64,000 nucleotides of DNA, from assembly GCA_012840355.1 (NCBI GenBank), contig DULN01000007.1, forward strand, positions 34,729 through 98,728. Direction: 5' to 3'. Shown here one piece after another: positions 35,623 to 44,482 of the stretch. Each line of letters begins with the position of its first letter. The first letter of the stretch is position 1. A model generated the notes under the pieces. That model had not been told where the DNA came from. It did not search any database and worked only from the letters and a program-made list of their open reading frames with translations. The position numbers were made by a program, and so were the translations under genes. Source of the stretch: Clostridiales bacterium (lineage in GTDB: Bacteria > Bacillota > Clostridia > Oscillospirales > CAG-272).

Positions 35623-36648
35623 ATGGGCAAAGGAATCATCGTCGCGGGCAACCTTATCGTTGACCTGCTAAAAAAGATAGACATCTATCCGGAAGCAAAT
35701 AAGCTTACAAGCATCCGCGAGGTCTCGCGCTCGACGGGCGGGCTTGTCAGCAACTGCATTGTCGACTTCGCCAAACTCGACCCCACGCTTGATCTTTACG
35801 CGGTCGGGCGGGTTGGCGCAGACGAATACGGCGAGTATATCCTTAATACCCTGCGCCAATACGAGAACATCGACACCAGCTCGATAAAGGTTAGCGGGCA
35901 AACCTCATTTACAGACGTTATGTACGACAGCGTGCGGCGTACGAGAACTTTCTTCCAGTTCCGCGGTGCCAATGCCGACCTTGACATAGCCGACTTCGAT
36001 TTCGACAGGCTTTCAGGCTCGCTTTTACATGTCGGCTATATCCTGCTCCTCGACAAGCTTGACGAGTCCGACCCCGAGTACGGCACGCGCATGGCAAGGC
36101 TGCTGGCGACTGCAAAATCGCGTGGCATCAAAACATCTATCGACGTGGTCAGCGAAGAAAGCGACCGCTACCAGACAATCGTGCGGCCTAGCCTTCGTTA
36201 TCTTGACTTCTGCATCATAAACGAAATCGAGGCGGGGAAAATAACCGGTGTACAGGTAACCCGCCCGGACGGCACGGTCGACGACGACGCGATGCCGCTC
36301 GCCTGCCAAAAGTTGCGCGAGCTCGGCGTTTCCGAATGGGTTGTCATCCATGCACGCGACGCGAGCTACGGGCTTGACCACGACGGGACATATTATCAGC
36401 TCGGCGCACTCGATATCCCGCGCGAGCTTATCAAAGGCACAACCGGCGCAGGCGACGCGTTTTGCACCGGCGTTCTTTACGGCGCTTACAAAGGCATGAG
36501 CCTGCTTGAGGCGATGAAGCTCGGCACCGCAGTCGCGTCCTGCTGCATCCTTGAGCCGGGCGCGTCCGACGGCGTGCGCAGCTTTGACGATACGATGAAG
36601 CTCTATAGGTCCTACCCCGAGCCAAAGTTGATAGAGAAAAAGCTGTGA
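35623..36648 (+). CDS. PfkB-family sugar or nucleoside kinase
   Basis: A 341-aa ribokinase-fold enzyme with VAGNLIVDLLKKID at the N-terminus, GGLVSNCIVDFAKL, the middle NEIEAGKITG near residue 205, and the C-terminal catalytic signature GTTGAGDAFCTGVLYG near 270-285. The Asp in GAGD is the catalytic base. The substrate could be a ketose, ribose or a nucleoside. Divergent genes for an isomerase and a dehydrogenase of sugar phosphates suggest a small sugar. GGAGG lies upstream of the ATG, and the acetyltransferase gene downstream overlaps it by 4 bases. Confidence 0.88.
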   Translation: MGKGIIVAGNLIVDLLKKIDIYPEANKLTSIREVSRSTGGLVSNCIVDFAKLDPTLDLYAVGRVGADEYGEYILNTLRQYENIDTSSIKVSGQTSFTDVMYDSVRRTRTFFQFRGANADLDIADFDFDRLSGSLLHVGYILLLDKLDESDPEYGTRMARLLATAKSRGIKTSIDVVSEESDRYQTIVRPSLRYLDFCIINEIEAGKITGVQVTRPDGTVDDDAMPLACQKLRELGVSEWVVIHARDASYGLDHDGTYYQLGALDIPRELIKGTTGAGDAFCTGVLYGAYKGMSLLEAMKLGTAVASCCILEPGASDGVRSFDDTMKLYRSYPEPKLIEKKL

Positions 36649-37337
36649 GCGAAAAAATAATTGTCGAGGGCAAACTGGAGCCCCCGCCGCCCGGAGATTT
36701 TTCGGGCGTTGTTATTCCGTTTGAAGTGACGAAATTTGGCGGGCAGACGACAATACGCGTTTGCGAAGAGCTAGATGATGTGGCGCGCGTTTTTGTGTGC
36801 CGCTTTATTGATGTTGAAACCTCCGAGGCAGCCGAAAAATGGCTGGCGGAGGTTTCCCTTCCCATATTGCGCAACGCCGGGCTTGAGCCTGCTGGCGAAT
36901 GCGGGCGGATGCGCATCTTTGAGTTTGACCCAAGCCTTCCTTCGTCTGCCGATATTTCGGCTGCGCAGGAATTTGACCCGGAAGCAGGTTATGATAACCT
37001 TACAGGGTATGACCTTGACGCATACTATAGGTTGGGTCTGCCCTGTTTTGTTGGCGTTACCGAGGGGAAAATTGTATCTGTGGCAACCATGTCGCCCGGA
37101 TACGCAGGCGATGAGGTGGCGGAAATAGGCGTCGAAACAGCGCCGGGTTTTGAGGGGCGCGGATACGCGAAGGGATGCGTTAGAGCGCTTGCCCTGCGGC
37201 TTTCCTGCCGCGGCATGCGCGTCATTTATATTGCTCAGGAGGACAACCCCGCTTCGATCTCGGTCGCGCGCGCGGCTGGGTTTTCGGAGCGAGGGTCAAT
37301 GCTTCAGCTTGTCTGCATTCCTGAAAATCATGGATAA
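36645..37337 (+). CDS. GNAT-family N-acetyltransferase
   Basis: A 230-aa protein with a C-terminal acetyltransferase fold. The acetyl-CoA pyrophosphate loop appears as GFEGRGYAKGCVRAL near residues 168-182, then EDNPASISVARAAGFSERGSM near 205-225. The N-terminal 100 residues are less conserved. The GTG start overlaps the kinase stop (GTGA), so the two genes are coupled. The substrate is unknown. Confidence 0.82.
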   Translation: MSEKIIVEGKLEPPPPGDFSGVVIPFEVTKFGGQTTIRVCEELDDVARVFVCRFIDVETSEAAEKWLAEVSLPILRNAGLEPAGECGRMRIFEFDPSLPSSADISAAQEFDPEAGYDNLTGYDLDAYYRLGLPCFVGVTEGKIVSVATMSPGYAGDEVAEIGVETAPGFEGRGYAKGCVRALALRLSCRGMRVIYIAQEDNPASISVARAAGFSERGSMLQLVCIPENHG

Positions 37338-37362
37338 TACCAAAAAGAAAGCGAGGTTTGCC

Positions 37363-38307
37363 GTGGTCAATTTCTACACAACCAAAAACAACACTTTCAC
37401 GGTCCTCACCGAGCCGGAGGAAGGCTGCTGGATCAATATGATCAGCCCGGACGAGAGGGAGATATCGTTTATCGCTGATAAATACGGCATTGATCCGGAC
37501 GCCTTGCACGCCGCGCTCGACCTTGACGAGCGCTCGCGCATCGAGGCGGACGAAAACTACGCTATGATACTCGTCAACATCCCGACTGTGGAAGACGAGA
37601 AAGAAAACGAACTTTACACCACAATCCCGCTTTCGATTATTGTTACGCGGGAAGTCATCATTACCGTCTGCATGGAGGATACGCCGATACTCAAGCAGTT
37701 CGCGCAAGGCCGGGTGCGCGACTTCCGCAGCAACATGAAATCGCGGTTTATACTGCAGATTCTCTACCGCATCTCGACGACGTTCCTTGAGTATCTCCGC
37801 CTTATCGACCGCAAGACGACGATTGCCGAAAACAAGCTGCGCAGGTCGACGCGCAACAGCGAGCTTTTCGACCTTTTCGAGCTTCAGCGTTGCCTTGTTT
37901 ATTTTACCACGGCGCTGCGCTCGAATGAGACGGTTTTCGAGAAGCTCTTTAAAAATGAGATTATTAAAAAATACCCGGAAGACGAAGACCTGCTTGAAGA
38001 GGTTATAGTTGAAAACAAGCAGGCGATTGAGATGGCAAACATCTACAACAACGTTTTAACCGGCATGATGGATGCTTTCAGCTCGGTTATCTCGAACAAC
38101 CTGAACATAGTGATGAAGGTTCTCGCGATAATCACGATAGTGCTGAACATACCCACGCTCATATATAGCGCCTACGGCATGAACCTTTTGCCAGAAAGCA
38201 TGCCATTTGCTACCCAGCAAAATGGGTTTTTCATTATTAACATTATAACGGTTTGCATAACCGCGATAGTAACGCTCATTATGATTAAGGGGAAGATGTT
38301 CCGATGA
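37363..38307 (+). CDS. CorA-family divalent cation transporter
   Basis: A CorA/Mrs2-type magnesium or cobalt channel subunit. A cytosolic N-terminal domain with a long helical part (FILQILYRISTTFLEYLRLIDRKT) leads to the two C-terminal membrane segments with the selectivity motif YGMN in IYSAYGMNLLPE. The last residues are basic, as usual. The frame runs further upstream. The ATG at 37330 has no ribosome-binding site, while GAGG lies 6 bases before the GTG at 37363 (MVNFYTTKNN), a start like other clostridial CorA proteins, so I chose it. It overlaps or abuts the end of the acetyltransferase gene, depending on the start used. Confidence 0.9.
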   Translation: MVNFYTTKNNTFTVLTEPEEGCWINMISPDEREISFIADKYGIDPDALHAALDLDERSRIEADENYAMILVNIPTVEDEKENELYTTIPLSIIVTREVIITVCMEDTPILKQFAQGRVRDFRSNMKSRFILQILYRISTTFLEYLRLIDRKTTIAENKLRRSTRNSELFDLFELQRCLVYFTTALRSNETVFEKLFKNEIIKKYPEDEDLLEEVIVENKQAIEMANIYNNVLTGMMDAFSSVISNNLNIVMKVLAIITIVLNIPTLIYSAYGMNLLPESMPFATQQNGFFIINIITVCITAIVTLIMIKGKMFR

Positions 38308-38377
38308 TTGGTCGACGAAGGAATGCCGCGCGGATAGGTATCCGTCGCGGTTGCCAAGAAAAAATGCAAAAATACTC

Positions 38378-38406
38378 TTGCAATTTGGCGTGCGATGTGA
38401 TATAAT
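38378..38406 (+). promoter_or_regulatory. tRNA-Val(CAC) promoter
   Basis: On the plus strand TTGCAA (38378-38383), 17 bases, TATAAT (38401-38406). Confidence 0.88.
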
Positions 38407-38444
38407 ACCTTGCGTCGGAAAAGATGCCCGCGCGGCAGTTTCTC

Positions 38445-38521
<77 letters not shown>

Positions 38522-38533
38522 TACAAGATAAAG

Positions 38534-38570
38534 CGTGGTAGGCTATATGTAGCCTGCCACGTTTGTTTTT
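38534..38570 (+). terminator. tRNA-Val(CAC) terminator
   Basis: A near-perfect 12-bp stem (38534-38545 / 38550-38561) is followed by TTTGTTTTTT. The following 38571-38768 shows no gene. Confidence 0.88.
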
Positions 38571-38768
38571 TATGTTTATTTTTACAAGTTGTCCTCTTGT
38601 TGATCATAACAAGAGATTCCTCTTTATCTTGCGGATTATACCGCAGGAGCTATTTGACCTATTTTATTTCGCCCGTCATGCAACTCAAAATCTGAGTATA
38701 GCACAAGCGCCGAGCCAAAGGTGGAGTGAGCATTGCTGGTGGGCGTCGCGATTACGGGGTAAAAACGC

Positions 38769-38797
38769 TTGACTTGGCAGGCAAAACCGGCTAAACT
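38769..38797 (+). promoter_or_regulatory. Promoter of the GH39-like gene
   Basis: On the plus strand TTGACT (38769-38774), 17 bases, TAAACT (38792-38797). Confidence 0.6.
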
Positions 38798-38862
38798 TGC
38801 AGTGGGCATATTTGGCAAACAGCCCGAATAACATAGCGTTAAGCAGCGGGAGGATAAAGCTT

Positions 38863-40167
38863 ATGAAGCTCAAAATAAGCCTCGATGCCCCTATCGGCAA
38901 AATAAAGCCGATGAACGCGGTAAACAACGGGCCCGTCTACAAGCGCAGCGTCGGGCAGGACCTTACGAATCTTCCCGATTACAAAGCCGCGCGTATCCCA
39001 TATGCGCGAACTCATGACGCCTCGATTTGCTACAACTACGGCGGCGAGCATACGGTAGACATAACCGCGATATTCCCCAACATGGACGCCGACCCATACG
39101 ACCCCGCCTCGTACGATTTTGCGTTGACCGACGAGTACCTCGACACTATAATGCTCGCGGGCACAAAGGTATTCTACCGGCTTGGGCAAAAAATTGAGCA
39201 CTGGGAGAAAAAATACGGCATCTACGCGCCGAGCGACCCGCAGAAATGGGCAACGATATGCGAGCACATCATAGCGCATATGAACGAGGGCTGGGCTGAT
39301 GGTCACCGAATGGGTGTCGAGTACTGGGAAATCTGGAACGAGCCCAACATTGTCTATGAATGCTGGATCGGCACGCCGGAACAGTACTTTGAGCTTTACG
39401 AGGTAACGGCGAAACGACTCAAACAGCGGTTCCCCTACATAAAAGTCGGCGGGCCGGCGATCGGATATTACGACGAGCCGTGGCTGCGCAAGTTTTTCGC
39501 CTATGTAAAAGAAAAAAACGTGCCGCTCGATTTTTACTCGTGGCACCGCTATGCGACACAGGTAGAAGAAATAGTAGCGGACACCAGGCGCCACCGCGCT
39601 CTGCTAGAGGAGTACGGGCTTGGGCATGTGGAAAGCATACTTAACGAGTGGAATTACGTCAAAAGCTTCCGCGGCGAGGATTGGCATTATTCCATCAAGA
39701 CGATGACAAGCCTTAAAGGCGCGGTATTCGCGGCGGCGGTCATGGCGGCGTGCCAGTATGAGCCGGTCGACATGCTGATGTACTATGACGCACGCCCGAC
39801 CGGCATGAACGGCATGTTCTCGATGTATACATACGAGAAAATGAAAACCTATTACCCCATAGCTGCATGGAGTGATATGAAAGACCTCGGCACAGCCTGC
39901 AAAATCAGCTGCGACATACCCAACATTTACGCGGCCGCGGCGACAGGCGACGACGGCAAGAGGATGATCTATCTCTGCTACTACACCGATGACGACAATG
40001 CGCTTTCCAAAACCTTCACTGTCGAAGTTGCAGGCTCAAGCAGCGACGAATACAGGCTTAGTCTGCTCGACGAGGAGCACAACTTCGACGATGTGGCGCT
40101 GATTTATGCCGACGATGGCAAATTCACGCTCACAATGCAGCCCAATACGGCAATTATATTAAGGTAA
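38863..40167 (+). CDS. GH39-like glycoside hydrolase
   Basis: A 434-aa clan GH-A type glycosidase without signal peptide, so it probably acts inside the cell on imported oligosaccharides. The acid/base candidate is Glu160 in YWEIWNEPN, and the nucleophile candidate is Glu262 in ILNEWNYV, the spacing and context of GH39 beta-xylosidases and related enzymes. DFYSWHRYA lies between them. The C-terminal 90 residues look like a beta-sandwich. The frame extends upstream, but GGGAGG lies 9 bases before the ATG at 38863 and the promoter lies upstream. The sugar specificity is not readable. It starts a carbohydrate locus with solute-binding proteins and a second putative glycosidase. Confidence 0.82.
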   Translation: MKLKISLDAPIGKIKPMNAVNNGPVYKRSVGQDLTNLPDYKAARIPYARTHDASICYNYGGEHTVDITAIFPNMDADPYDPASYDFALTDEYLDTIMLAGTKVFYRLGQKIEHWEKKYGIYAPSDPQKWATICEHIIAHMNEGWADGHRMGVEYWEIWNEPNIVYECWIGTPEQYFELYEVTAKRLKQRFPYIKVGGPAIGYYDEPWLRKFFAYVKEKNVPLDFYSWHRYATQVEEIVADTRRHRALLEEYGLGHVESILNEWNYVKSFRGEDWHYSIKTMTSLKGAVFAAAVMAACQYEPVDMLMYYDARPTGMNGMFSMYTYEKMKTYYPIAAWSDMKDLGTACKISCDIPNIYAAAATGDDGKRMIYLCYYTDDDNALSKTFTVEVAGSSSDEYRLSLLDEEHNFDDVALIYADDGKFTLTMQPNTAIILR

Positions 40168-40230
40168 ACGGCACCTTCCCATAAACCTATGTAGCGATAC
40201 ATCAAATTTTATCTGCACATGTGACGCTTG

Positions 40231-40315
40231 CGCTGCTGCTCGTGGTGTCCGGGGCCAGAGCACTTGCCGCATGCAAGCTCTGCTCTGCCCGGCACATTCG
40301 GCAGCAGCGCTTTTA
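40231..40315 (+). repeat. Long imperfect inverted repeat after the GH39-like gene
   Basis: Perfect 10-base ends GCGCTGCTGC (40231-40240) and GCAGCAGCGC (40302-40311) enclose further matched blocks (GTGTCCGGG / CCCGGCAC and AGAGC / GCTCT) and are followed by TTTTAT. It could be the transcript terminator of the GH39-like gene or a REP/MITE-like element. The rest of 40168-40449 shows no gene. Confidence 0.55.
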
Positions 40316-40449
40316 TATCCGATTAATGCAGTCAAACCGGCGCTATTTTCCTGCAAACCTTGAAATAAGCGCTGGTATGCTTTTTTCCCCTGTGAGCTCT
40401 GCATTCTTTGACCCGTGGAGAAATTCGTTTGAAGAAAGGTGTCAACGAT

Positions 40450-41924
40450 ATGAAGGAAACCGCAAGACTCGCAGCATTAATTTTGTGCCTGATTTTGGTC
40501 ACTCAAACCCTTGCCTGCGCAGGCGACACCGATACCGAAATGACGGCACCGGAAACCGAGACCGCAGAGGAAGAAACCACGCGGAGCGTCCTTCCCACCA
40601 ATTTGCCGGACATGGACTGGCAGGGACGGGAGTTCCGGGTGCTCGGATATGCAAACGGTGCATACCCGCAGTTTTCATCTTTTGAAATATACTCCGACGG
40701 CGAAACCGGCGAAGTTGTAAACGACGAATATATCGCCGCAACAGAGTTATAGAAGACAGGTATAACGTAAAAATCGCTCAATATCTCGCGGAAGAGGAGA
40801 CGTCACAAAGACACCGCAAGGTCGCGGCGGCGTATGAAGACTTGTACGACCTTGGTTTTTTCAATGTTTACTCGATAGGATTGGCCGCCCGGGAGAAACT
40901 CTTTTTCAACCTGAACGACATAGACTATATTGACTTTTCTCAAAGCTATTGGTACGAAGAAGTAAACAAAGCGCTGTCATACAGAAACCGGCTTTATTTT
41001 ACCTCAAGCGACTTTGCGCTGCGTGACAAAAACCGGGCTTATATCCTGCTTTACAACCGCGCCATGGCTGAAAACTTCGGGCTCGGAAACTTGGCGGATT
41101 TGGTTCGCGCCGGCACGTGGACAGTTGATAAAATGACGGAGTTTTCAAAGCTGGTTTCGAGCGACCTGAACGGAAACGGCGAGATTGACGAACAGGACAG
41201 ATTCGGGCTTGCACTGGATTCCTACAACGCATTTGCAAACTTTATCACCGGATGCAACAATACTATTCTTACCAAAACCGGCGACGACACATTTGAGCTT
41301 ACGATGAATAACGAGCATACCGTCAACTCGGTCGATAAAGTCCTTGCACTGACCGGAAACGAGAGCATCGCCACATTTTGCGAGTTCTGGGCAAACAAAG
41401 TCGACTACGATGTCTGGTATGTAGGAATCCGCCTGTTTTCGTCGGAGCGCGCCCTGTTTTACACCTCTTTCCCACACGACCTTAAAGTGTTCTCTGCAGA
41501 TTGCGAGTTCGAGTATCGCATAATTCCATTCCCCAAATATGACGATGCACAAGACAACTATTACACCTCGGCAGACTTTTTGAGCATGCTGTTTGCCATT
41601 CCCGTCACAAACGCCGAGCCCGATTTTGCGGGATTTATGCTGGAGGCGCTTTCGTCGGCATCCACATCAACTTCGCTTCAGGCATATTATGAAATATCTT
41701 GCAAAACGAAGTATACATACGATGAAGAAAGCGCCGAAATGCTCGACCTCATCTTCTCGAATATCGTTTTCGAGCCGGCAGTGGTGTATAATATTGGCGA
41801 CCTGACGTCGATTTACTTTATACTCGCCGAGTCCAAAGCCAATAACTTTGCATCGCTCTATAAAGAGCGCGAAAAAATGGCGACAACCGACCTCGAAAAC
41901 CTCGCTCGGGATTTTGACAGTTAA
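40450..41924 (+). pseudogene. Solute-binding-like lipoprotein, paralogue 3, frameshifted
   Basis: The N-terminal frame (from the ATG at 40450, lipobox TLAC with Cys23, then LPDMDWQGREF and GEVVNDEYIA) ends at a stop at 40750. The family sequence resumes one frame over with RNRVIEDRYNVKI from about 40737 and runs to 41924 with the calcium-loop-like DLNGNGEIDEQD and IIPFPKYDDAQDNYY. Loss of one base in the short C-run at 40735-40737 explains the break exactly, since both halves align to paralogues 2 and 5 without loss of residues. It may be a recent mutation or a sequencing error. GAAAGG lies before the ATG. Confidence 0.85.
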
Positions 41925-41936
41925 TATTAACTGCCA

Positions 41937-42053
41937 CCCATAGCCTGCTACGAAATCGCCTGCAATACCAATTACACCTATGACACCGATGGAATGGCTT
42001 GACCTTGTCTTACCGTATACCGTTTTCGAGCCGGCGGTGGTCTATGGCTAATG
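41937..42053 (+). pseudogene. Decayed C-terminal fragment of a solute-binding lipoprotein gene
   Basis: Translated, this gives CYEIACNTNYTYDTDG, then after a frame slip LDLVLPYTVFEPAVVYG, clearly matching the C-terminal YYEISCKTKYTYDEES and LDLIFSNIVFEPAVVYN of the gene just upstream. The fragment is frameshifted and ends in a stop. The sequence after it (42054-42163) encodes a Thr/Asp/Pro-rich stretch like the linkers of these lipoproteins and no more. Confidence 0.75.
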
Positions 42054-42163
42054 TGGTATGCAGGCGATTTACCTTCAAAAACCGACACCGCGCCAAACGA
42101 TATGCCCAATCAGACTGATATGGTCGATAAGCCCAGCCTGACGGATATAAGCCCTGACAGTAG

Positions 42164-42472
42164 TTTTCCGGATTTATGCTCGAAGCTTTGTCGGCAGAAG
42201 CCACAGAAACCTCGCTTAAGGCTTACTATGATTACACATGCAGAAAAGGCAAGTCTTATGACGATGAAAATATCAAAATGCTCAAGGTTATTAACCGAAG
42301 CATTTACTATGACCCCATGGATCAGTATAATTTTACTAATAGCCTTTATATAAGATGCTGGGAAATAGCAAGAAGCAAGGAAAATGTTTTTAACAATGCT
42401 CAAACATTGAATCATCAAAAACAGACTTTAGAAGAAAACTTCGAAACATTAAAATCACAGTTAGGCGGCTGA
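42164..42472 (+). pseudogene. Second C-terminal fragment of a solute-binding lipoprotein gene
   Basis: The frame from 42164 reads FSGFMLEALSAEATETSLKAYYDY and continues YDDENIKMLKVINRSIYYDP to the end, matching the last 110 residues of paralogue 3 (GFMLEALSSASTSTSLQAYYEI). A stop (TAG) lies directly before it and no signal peptide or ribosome-binding site exists, so it is a remnant that happens to stay open for 98 codons from its internal ATG at 42176. Confidence 0.8.
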
Positions 42473-42480
42473 AATAAACT

Positions 42481-42507
42481 GGCGGCTGGAAAGCCGCCGC
42501 CCGTTTT
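42481..42507 (+). terminator. Terminator after the lipoprotein fragments
   Basis: The stem GGCGGCT / AGCCGCC (42481-42487 / 42492-42498) is followed by GCCCGTTTTTG. It lies 35 bases before the next gene. Confidence 0.65.
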
Positions 42508-42542
42508 TGTATAAAATTAAATTGCGGAAAGGTGGAAATAAC

Positions 42543-44477
42543 GTGGATCATCTGTACTCGATCATTCCTCTCGACATTTCCCATCTCGACGAAATCTGTG
42601 CCGACATCAAGGCGCAGTGCGATAGCGGCGTTGCGACATGCGCGCTGTTCATGATGACGCTCGTGCCGGAAGGCAACCCTCCCGCAGACAAAGCAGAAAT
42701 ATTATGCAGTAAATATGCAAAATTCAAAGAAAAACTATCTTCCATGGGCATCCCAAACGGTGTACTGGTACAGGCGACCATCGGACACGGCTGGGTGCTC
42801 GGACAGATGTTCCCATATCAAAAATACGTCGGGCTGGTCGGCGGATACGAGGAAAACACCGTCTGCCCCTATGACGAGGGGTTCATAGATTACATATACA
42901 GCGCCCTTAAAACGATTGCCCTACACAGGCCCGACCATATAATGATTGACGACGATTTCAGACTGCTCGGCAGAAGCGGCGGGGGCTGTGCGTGCCCGCT
43001 CCACATGAAGCGCTTCAACGAGCTTGCACAGACTAATCTCAGCCGCGATGAGCTGCACGCCATTATCACAAGCGGCTCGGAACAAGGCAAAAAATATGCC
43101 GACATTTTTTTCCAGACACAAAAAGAGTCGCTCCTCGAAACCGCCAAGGTGATGCGTGCGGCAATAGACAGCGTCGACCCGTCGCTTCCCGGCTCATACT
43201 GCTGTGTCGGCAACAATGCGGAGTTTGCAGCCGAAATCGCGACTATTTTAGCCGGCGCAGGCAATCCGGTGATTGTGCGCATCAACAACGGCGACTATAC
43301 GAGTGCCGGAGCAAGGCTTTTGAGCATGTCGTTTTTCAGAGCGGCAGCGCAGATAGCGAAACTGAAAGACAAAGTCGATGTAATTTTAGCCGAAACCGAC
43401 ACCTGCCCGCAAAACCGCTACAGCAAGGGCGCAATGTCGCTGCACGCCCAGTTTACAGGCACTGTTTTGGAAGGCGCGGCCGGCGCAAAACACTGGATTA
43501 CCAGGCTGATTTCCTTTGAGCCGGAGAGCGGAAAGGAGTACAGGAAAATCCTCGGCAAATACAGGGGGTTTTACGACGCGCTTTGTGAGATTGTGCCGTC
43601 GCTTGCGTGGAGAGGGTGCAGGATTCCCGTTTTAGGTAAACCGATATTCAGAGTTGGTAAGCCTTGGAATATGGGCGAAGATTCTTACAGCGGCTGGGGC
43701 GAATGTGTGCTCGAAAGGCTTGGTTTGCCCATGTATTTTTCGGCAGAGCCCGGCGGCGTGCTGTGCCTCGACGGCGAAGTTAAGCTCGGCGATGAAATAC
43801 TGCTCGAACTCTTAAAAGGCAATGTGTTTCTTGCCTCCGACAGTGCCGAATACCTTATCCGCCGGGGATTTGGCGAGTATATTGGTGTGGACGTCCGCGA
43901 ATGGAACGGCAAGCAGCCCATGGCCGAAAGGCTGTATGTCAATGGCAACCTCACCAAAACGCAGGTTAAGACAAAAGAGCTTGCTGTTACCGGTGAAGGC
44001 GCTAAAATCGACTCGATGGTCTGCCATACGGTCGACCACGAGCACTATGAAGACCTGTTCCCCGGCACGGTGATATACAAAAACAGCCTTGGCGGCACTG
44101 TTTTCACGTTCTGCGGCACGCCGAGAGCCAACTATAACATTACTGAGGCGTTTTCGTTTTTGAATTATTCAAGAAAACAGCAGCTTATCGCGATGCTCAA
44201 GCAGGCGGGTGAGCTGCCGGCATTCTACCCCGGCGATGCGGAGATGTATTTCCGCGCAGCCGACATGCCCGGCGGCGAGCTTTTCTGCGCCGCGTTTAAC
44301 ATCGGCTTTGACCCTATCGAAAAACTTGAGATTGTGTTCGACAGAGCTGTCACGCGCATAGAAAAACTCATGCCCGACGGCACGAGGAAAGAAATCGCCT
44401 TTGTGCAGGAAGGCGAAAAATATATTCTCGATACAGCTTGCTACACGCTCGACCCGGTCGTGATAATTGCGAGCTGA
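42543..44477 (+). CDS. Putative glycoside hydrolase of unrecognised family
   Basis: A 644-aa cytosolic protein that I cannot place in a family. The first 400 residues alternate hydrophobic strands and helices like a TIM barrel, with GHGWVLGQMFP near residue 80, an acidic strand end IMIDDDFRL near 137, followed by GGGCACPLHMKRFNE, and later VILAETDTCPQ and ISFEPESGKEY near 325. From about 410 there is a glutamine-amidotransferase-like stretch (GGVLCLDGEVKLGDEILLELLKG) and a C-terminal beta domain, a layout like GH42 beta-galactosidases. GGAAAGGTGG lies 7 bases before the GTG at 42543; the frame also opens at 42507 without support. Context with a GH39-like gene and sugar-binding lipoproteins supports a carbohydrate role. 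The reaction is unknown. Confidence 0.65.
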   Translation: MDHLYSIIPLDISHLDEICADIKAQCDSGVATCALFMMTLVPEGNPPADKAEILCSKYAKFKEKLSSMGIPNGVLVQATIGHGWVLGQMFPYQKYVGLVGGYEENTVCPYDEGFIDYIYSALKTIALHRPDHIMIDDDFRLLGRSGGGCACPLHMKRFNELAQTNLSRDELHAIITSGSEQGKKYADIFFQTQKESLLETAKVMRAAIDSVDPSLPGSYCCVGNNAEFAAEIATILAGAGNPVIVRINNGDYTSAGARLLSMSFFRAAAQIAKLKDKVDVILAETDTCPQNRYSKGAMSLHAQFTGTVLEGAAGAKHWITRLISFEPESGKEYRKILGKYRGFYDALCEIVPSLAWRGCRIPVLGKPIFRVGKPWNMGEDSYSGWGECVLERLGLPMYFSAEPGGVLCLDGEVKLGDEILLELLKGNVFLASDSAEYLIRRGFGEYIGVDVREWNGKQPMAERLYVNGNLTKTQVKTKELAVTGEGAKIDSMVCHTVDHEHYEDLFPGTVIYKNSLGGTVFTFCGTPRANYNITEAFSFLNYSRKQQLIAMLKQAGELPAFYPGDAEMYFRAADMPGGELFCAAFNIGFDPIEKLEIVFDRAVTRIEKLMPDGTRKEIAFVQEGEKYILDTACYTLDPVVIIAS

Positions 44478-44482
44478 CAAAC

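Noticed and set aside
38839..39594. 251-codon minus-strand frame
   Set aside because: Antisense to the GH39-like gene including its catalytic region. It looks like a shadow.
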